17,778 nt of DNA from an uncultured Microbacterium sp. Lineage in GTDB: Bacteria > Actinomycetota > Actinomycetes > Actinomycetales > Microbacteriaceae. The DNA lies in NCBI RefSeq assembly GCF_943912325.1, contig NZ_CALTTX010000055.1, forward strand, positions 1-17,778, written 5' to 3'. How positions within the stretch are numbered: position 1 is the stretch's first letter; the number at the start of each line of letters is the position of its first letter. Below are positions 14,248-17,778 of this stretch, piece by piece. The translations under genes were made by a program, and so were the position numbers. Under the pieces are notes generated by a model. It did not search any database, had not been told where the DNA came from, and was given only the letters and a program-made list of their open reading frames with translations.

Positions 14248-14269
14248 TGCTTGCTATGTGCTCTCTATG
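14248..14269 (-). promoter_or_regulatory. Tandem 11-bp direct repeats, probable response-regulator box
   Basis: On the minus strand CATAGAGAGCA is followed directly by CATAGCAAGCA, nine of eleven bases identical, with one helical turn between them. OmpR/PhoB regulators bind such head-to-tail repeats. A further TATG-containing copy lies 12 bases beyond (14277-14281). The repeats sit about where a -35 box would be for CAGAAT, the -10 candidate of the regulator gene, suggesting activation. Binding is inferred. Confidence 0.5.
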
Positions 14270-14338
14270 GCGTGAGTTATGTATTCGCCGTGAGTGGGCG
14301 ATGGTGGTTCGTTCCCCGCGCTGCCGCGCCACACATAA

Positions 14339-14353
14339 GCGGTTCACAACCGC
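14339..14353. promoter_or_regulatory. Inverted repeat GCGGTT-CAC-AACCGC in divergent control region
   Basis: Two perfect 6-bp arms with a 3-base spacer, midway between the response-regulator start and the ABC permease start. It could be an operator for the ABC genes. Its binding protein is unknown, and an element this short can arise by chance. Confidence 0.35.
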
Positions 14354-14424
14354 GTCAAGCGATCCGCATGAGCGGCGTCCGTAGCGTCTGGCCGTATCGA
14401 CAGGGAGTCGAGAAAGGACAGCGA

Positions 14425-15954
14425 ATGTACGGGACGTATTTGCGGCGGGAGCTCTCGGGCCGCACCAAACAGACGGTCATCGTCGCCGTGGGGCTCGCGA
14501 TCGCGATTGCGCTCGTGATCGTCGTGAATGCTCTCTCGGTGGGCGTGAAAGATGCGCAGGCCACCGCGCTCGAGTCGGTCTACGGCGTCGGCACCGACAT
14601 CACCGTGACGGGCGAGGCGCAACAGCCGGGGCAGGGCGGCGGGGGCAACTTCTCGTTCGGCTCGGGCGATAACCCCGGCCAGCAGACGCAGAATTCCGAC
14701 GGTTCGACAACTCTCAGCCAGTCGCGGCTCACGACGGGACGGATGCGGCAGACGATCGCCGCATCGACCGTGGCGACCGTCGCTGGAGTTTCGGGCGTTT
14801 CGGCCGCGACGGGCACGCTCGCCCTCGAGAACATGACGTTCTCGGGCGAGATCCCGCAGCGCGGCTCCGAGTCGGGCTCTGCTTCGGGGTCTGCTTCGGG
14901 CTCGGGTTCCACGGGCCAGCAGGCGCCCGGCGGTTCGGGCTCGGGTGAAGGCTCGGGCGGCGGTCCCGCCGGCGGCTCGTTCGGTGTCAACTCGATCAGC
15001 GTGCTGGGAGTCGACCCGGCGGTGACCGGGGTGGGACCCCTCTCGTCGGTGACGATCAGCGACGGGCGTGCGCTCGAGGCATCCGATGCCGGTCAAGACA
15101 ACGCCGTCGTCGATTCCGCCTATGCGACGACCAACAGCCTCGCGGTTGGCGGGACGCTCGAGCTCGGCGGCACGACGTTCCAGATCGTCGGGATCGCCAC
15201 GTCGGCGACGTCCGACGCCGATACCGCGAGCAATGTCTACATTCCGCTCGATGTCGCGCAGACACTTTCGGGTGCGGGCGATGTCGTCTCGACCGTGTAC
15301 GTCACGGCGAGCTCGGCGAGCTCGATCGATCAGATCAAGGCCGACATTCAGTCCGTCGTGCCCGATTCGACCGTCAACACGCAGGCGGATCTCGCGTCGA
15401 CCGTCTCGGGTTCGCTCTCGAGCGCGACGGGCCTCATCACGAACCTCGGCACGTGGCTGTCGATCATCGTGCTCGTCGTCGCTGTCGCGATCGCGGTGCT
15501 GCTGACGATGTCGGGTGTTGCGCGGCGCACGCGTGAGTTCGGCACTCTGAAGGCCATCGGCTGGACGGATCGGCGCATCGTCGGCCAGGTCGCGGGCGAG
15601 TCGGTCGTGCAGGCGCTCATCGGCGGCATTGCCGGAATCGTGATCGGTGTCGGCGCGATTCTCGTCATCAACGTGATCGCTCCGACGATCTCGGCGACAG
15701 CGTCGTCGGGACGAGGGGGTGGGATGCCGGGAGGTTCGGGCGGCGCTCCCGGTGGCGGCGCCGGCGGTGGCGGTGGGTTCGGCGGCGGGGTCGCGCAGGC
15801 GACGCAAGAGATCGTGCTGCACGCGCCGCTCACGATCGGCATCATTCTCGCGGCGGTCGGCCTCGCGGCTGCGGGCGGTCTCATCGCGGGAGCGTTCGGT
15901 GGCTGGCGCGCCTCGCGCCTCAGCCCGGCCGAAGCGTTGCGGTCGGTCGCGTGA
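14425..15954 (+). CDS. MacB/FtsX-type ABC transporter permease
   Basis: A 509-residue permease. Helix 1 lies at about 16-38, a large extracytosolic MacB-like core at 39-340, helix 2 at 342-363, then the coupling loop ARRTREFGTLKAIGW, helix 3 at about 398-420, helix 4 at about 468-492 and the closing GWRASRLSPAEALRSV typical of this family. Two low-complexity inserts stand out: a Gly/Ser tract at about 147-187 in the core and a Gly-rich stretch at about 428-457 in the outer loop between helices 3 and 4. The ATG at 14425 is chosen for its AAAGGA ribosome-binding site. It pairs with the ATPase gene downstream and is divergent from the two-component genes. Substrate is unknown; export of, or resistance to, envelope-active compounds is plausible. 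Confidence 0.9.
   Translation: MYGTYLRRELSGRTKQTVIVAVGLAIAIALVIVVNALSVGVKDAQATALESVYGVGTDITVTGEAQQPGQGGGGNFSFGSGDNPGQQTQNSDGSTTLSQSRLTTGRMRQTIAASTVATVAGVSGVSAATGTLALENMTFSGEIPQRGSESGSASGSASGSGSTGQQAPGGSGSGEGSGGGPAGGSFGVNSISVLGVDPAVTGVGPLSSVTISDGRALEASDAGQDNAVVDSAYATTNSLAVGGTLELGGTTFQIVGIATSATSDADTASNVYIPLDVAQTLSGAGDVVSTVYVTASSASSIDQIKADIQSVVPDSTVNTQADLASTVSGSLSSATGLITNLGTWLSIIVLVVAVAIAVLLTMSGVARRTREFGTLKAIGWTDRRIVGQVAGESVVQALIGGIAGIVIGVGAILVINVIAPTISATASSGRGGGMPGGSGGAPGGGAGGGGGFGGGVAQATQEIVLHAPLTIGIILAAVGLAAAGGLIAGAFGGWRASRLSPAEALRSVA
14872..14895 (+). repeat. Tandem 12-bp repeats in the ABC permease Gly/Ser tract
   Basis: Two copies of TCGGG[C/G]TCTGCT followed by a partial third (TCGGGCTCGGG) encode alternating Ser-Gly-Ser-Ala. 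The near-identical units suggest growth by slippage, and the copy number may vary between strains without breaking the frame. Confidence 0.6.
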
Positions 15955-16008
15955 TCGCGCGTTCGGCATCCCCTTCTCTTTTCGAATTTCTGGAACAGGA
16001 ACGTTGAC

Positions 16009-16740
16009 ATGACCACGACAGCATTTGCCACCGAAACCACCCGGCCGGCGCCCGGATCGGACGACGTCTACCGCCTCGAGGGGGTGACGCGCACGTATCC
16101 ACGCAAGGGTGGCGGCACGGTCAACGCCCTCGCGGGCGTCGATGTGACGATCGCCGCGGGGGAGTTCGTGACGATTCAGGGCCCGACCGGTGGCGGCAAG
16201 TCGACGCTGCTGCAGCAGCTAGGGGCGCTCGACCGGCCGACGGAAGGACACGTGTGGCTCGGCGATGTGGATCTCGCGCGTGCCTCGAATGCGACGCTCA
16301 CGCATGTGCGCGGCGCCGATATCGGGTTCGTCTTTCAGGGGTTCAACCTCATTCCGACGCTGACCGCGTTGGAGAACGTGCAGATGGGGCTCGTGCCCCT
16401 CGGGTTGCCCGCCGACGAGCGTCGCGCACGGGCCGCCGAGGCGCTCGAGCAGGTGGGGCTCGGTGATCGCGGTGATCATCGTCCGGGGGAGTTGTCGGGC
16501 GGTCAGCAGCAGCGCGTCGCGATCGCGCGGGCGATCTGCAAGAAGCCCCGCGTGCTGCTGGCGGATGAGCCGACGGGCAACCTCGACGAGTCGATGCGCG
16601 ACGAGATCCTCGCGCTGCTCGAGGGGCTGAACACCGATGGGCTGACGCTCGTCGTCGTGACGCACGATTCGGCGGTGGCACGGCGCGCGCATCGCCGGCT
16701 GCGGCTCGAAAAGGGCACGGTGCGCGACATCACGAAGTGA
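16009..16740 (+). CDS. ABC transporter ATP-binding protein (MacB/LolD type)
   Basis: A 243-residue ATPase. After an N-terminal tail of about 20 residues come Walker A GPTGGGKST (about 62-70), the Q-loop FVFQGFNLIPTLTALENV, the ABC signature LSGGQQQRVAIARA, Walker B VLLADEPTGNLD and the switch histidine in VVVTHD. Q-loop and NLI/TLTALEN features match the LolD/MacB/FtsE branch, agreeing with the FtsX-like permease just upstream. Walker A has Thr and Gly in place of the usual Ser residues (GPSGSGKST), a change that should be tolerated. An AGGAA ribosome-binding site precedes the ATG at 16009. The 54-base gap after the permease is pyrimidine-rich with no clear terminator, so the two genes are probably one operon. 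Confidence 0.92.
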   Translation: MTTTAFATETTRPAPGSDDVYRLEGVTRTYPRKGGGTVNALAGVDVTIAAGEFVTIQGPTGGGKSTLLQQLGALDRPTEGHVWLGDVDLARASNATLTHVRGADIGFVFQGFNLIPTLTALENVQMGLVPLGLPADERRARAAEALEQVGLGDRGDHRPGELSGGQQQRVAIARAICKKPRVLLADEPTGNLDESMRDEILALLEGLNTDGLTLVVVTHDSAVARRAHRRLRLEKGTVRDITK

Positions 16741-16781
16741 GGTCGTCGGTCGCGGGGTGACGCCTGCGGCGCGGCGTCGAA

Positions 16782-16823
16782 GGATGCCTCGGCATCGCGG
16801 TCTCCCGCAACGCCGAGGCATCC
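16782..16823. terminator. Probable bidirectional terminator between the ABC ATPase gene and gnd
   Basis: GGATGCCTCGGC (16782-16793) and GCCGAGGCATCC (16812-16823) form a perfect 12-bp stem. The 18-base loop contains a second small stem, GCGG/CCGC (16797-16800, 16805-16808). It lies in the 129-base gap between convergent genes, about 42 bases after the ATPase stop. There is no T-tract, but such stems are common actinobacterial terminators. Confidence 0.6.
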
Positions 16824-16869
16824 CTCGATCATCCACGCATCACCCGCTCGCGAGCGTGCGCGCGAAACG

Positions 16870-17778
16870 TCAGTGCGTGTCTTCGGCGGCGATTTCGCTG
16901 CGGTCTCCCGACCACAGCGTGTGGAACGTGCCCTCGCGGTCGACGCGGCGATACGTGTGTGCGCCGAAGAAGTCGCGCTGGCCCTGGATCAGGGCAGCGG
17001 GCAAGCGCTCCGCGCGCAGACCGTCGTAGTAGGCGAGCGACGACGAGAACGCCGGCGCCGGAATCCCGGCCGCCGCCGCAACGCCGACGATTCCGCGCCA
17101 CGAGCTCTGAGCGCGCTCGAGAGCCTCGCGGAAGTAGGGCGCAGCCATCAGTACGGGCAGGTCGGCATCGGCGACGTAGGCCTCGGAGATGCGGTTGAGG
17201 AACTGCGCGCGGATGATGCATCCCGCCCGCCAGATCTTCGCGACCTCGGCCAGGTCGATCGACCAGCCGTACTGCGCCGCCCCGGCGCGGATCTCGTCGA
17301 ACCCCTGCGAGTACGCGACGATCTTCGACGCGTAGAGCGCGAGGCGCACCTGCTCGATGAACGCGTCCGCGAATTCACCCTCGAGAAGCTCGCCCGGAGT
17401 CTCTTCGGGACCGGGGAGCGACGACGCCACGGCACGCTGCGCCGGCTGGCTCGACAAAGAGCGCGCGAACGTCGCCTCGGCGATGCCCGAAACCGGAACG
17501 CCGAGCTCGAGGGCGGTCTGCACCGTCCACGCGCCCGTGCCCTTCGCGCCCGCCTGATCGACGATCACATCGACCAACGGAAGGCCCGTCGCGGCATCGT
17601 TCTGACGCAGCACCTCGGCCGTGATCTCGATGAGGTAGCTCTCGAGCTCGCCGCGGTTCCACTCGGCGAAGATGTCGGCGATCTCGGCCGGCGTCTTGCC
17701 GGTCGCGCGGCGGATCAGGTCGTACGCCTCGGCGATCAGCTGCATGTCGGCGTACTCGATGCCGTTGTGCACCATCTT
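16870..17778 (-). CDS. gnd: 6-phosphogluconate dehydrogenase, C-terminal part (5' end outside window)
   Basis: The reading frame is open through the right edge, so only the last 302 residues are seen, beginning K-M-V-H-N-G-I-E-Y. This is the active-site segment of NADP- or NAD-linked 6-phosphogluconate dehydrogenase (catalytic Lys and the substrate-binding His/Asn). Further family features are GTGAWTVQTALELGVPVSGIAEATFARSL split over the middle of the fragment, WRAGCIIRAQFLNRI and the C-terminal QRDFFGAHTYRRVD-x-EG-x-FHTLW. The enzyme makes ribulose-5-phosphate, CO2 and NAD(P)H in the oxidative pentose phosphate pathway. About 180 N-terminal residues, including the Rossmann fold, lie outside. 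The internal ATG at 17775 is not the real start. It is convergent with the ABC operon. Confidence 0.96.
   Translation of the reverse strand, partial: KMVHNGIEYADMQLIAEAYDLIRRATGKTPAEIADIFAEWNRGELESYLIEITAEVLRQNDAATGLPLVDVIVDQAGAKGTGAWTVQTALELGVPVSGIAEATFARSLSSQPAQRAVASSLPGPEETPGELLEGEFADAFIEQVRLALYASKIVAYSQGFDEIRAGAAQYGWSIDLAEVAKIWRAGCIIRAQFLNRISEAYVADADLPVLMAAPYFREALERAQSSWRGIVGVAAAAGIPAPAFSSSLAYYDGLRAERLPAALIQGQRDFFGAHTYRRVDREGTFHTLWSGDRSEIAAEDTH

Noticed and set aside
14251..14424. 58-residue N-terminal extension of the ABC permease
   Set aside because: The extension lies in the divergent control region, overlaps regulatory repeats and matches no family feature; the ATG at 14425 has a good ribosome-binding site and starts at the first helix.
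1..17778. CRISPR arrays, insertion sequences, prophage or toxin-antitoxin genes
   Set aside because: No regularly spaced repeats, transposase, integrase or phage-like protein could be found on either strand.

Overview
The window is a high-GC actinobacterial chromosome segment. Codon use is dominated by G/C-ending codons, several genes start with GTG, and some genes appear leaderless. Protein families and gene order (glmU-prs, an EI24-domain protein, a DUF3817 protein, a ClpC-type AAA+ unfoldase) point to Microbacteriaceae, probably Microbacterium or a close relative. That placement is inference from gene content and the frequent word GGATGCC/GGCATCC; no 16S gene is present.

Layout from left to right. 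(1) 1-550, minus: 5' part of an EI24-domain (CysZ-like) membrane protein, cut by the window edge. (2) 632-1954, plus: a tiny two-helix membrane protein, a MarR-like regulator and a DUF3817 membrane protein; the last has a striking helically phased operator over its start. (3) 2064-4628: a two-AAA-module ClpC-type unfoldase behind a promoter carrying a perfect palindrome and an HspR-box-like (HAIR-like) site, followed by a 53-nt near-perfect palindrome. (4) 4744-5563: tandem paralogous DoxX-like membrane proteins of identical length. (5) 5612-6124, minus: a second MarR regulator. (6) 6242-8887: tRNA-Gln(TTG), then glmU starting one nucleotide after the tRNA, then prs. (7) 9022-11988: a three-gene operon of FMN-binding lipoprotein, ApbE flavin transferase and a fused NqrB/RnfD-like membrane plus FNR reductase. 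(8) 14240-11989, minus: an OmpR-type response regulator and histidine kinase. (9) 14425-16740, plus: a divergent MacB/FtsX-type ABC permease and its ATPase. (10) 17778-16870, minus: the C-terminal part of 6-phosphogluconate dehydrogenase (gnd), cut by the right edge.

Together, glmU and prs supply UDP-GlcNAc and PRPP. The flavin operon has the parts for moving electrons from cytosolic NAD(P)H through the membrane to a covalently flavinylated surface lipoprotein. The two-component system and the divergent ABC transporter look like an envelope-stress sensing and efflux module sharing one control region.

I saw no insertion sequence, integrase, CRISPR array or phage gene. Apart from regulatory details, most of this is ordinary chromosome. 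The best candidates for something under-described are the tRNA-Gln/glmU junction, the flavin-transfer operon with its signal-less ApbE, the phased MarR operator, the 53-nt palindrome and the over-represented GGATGCC word.
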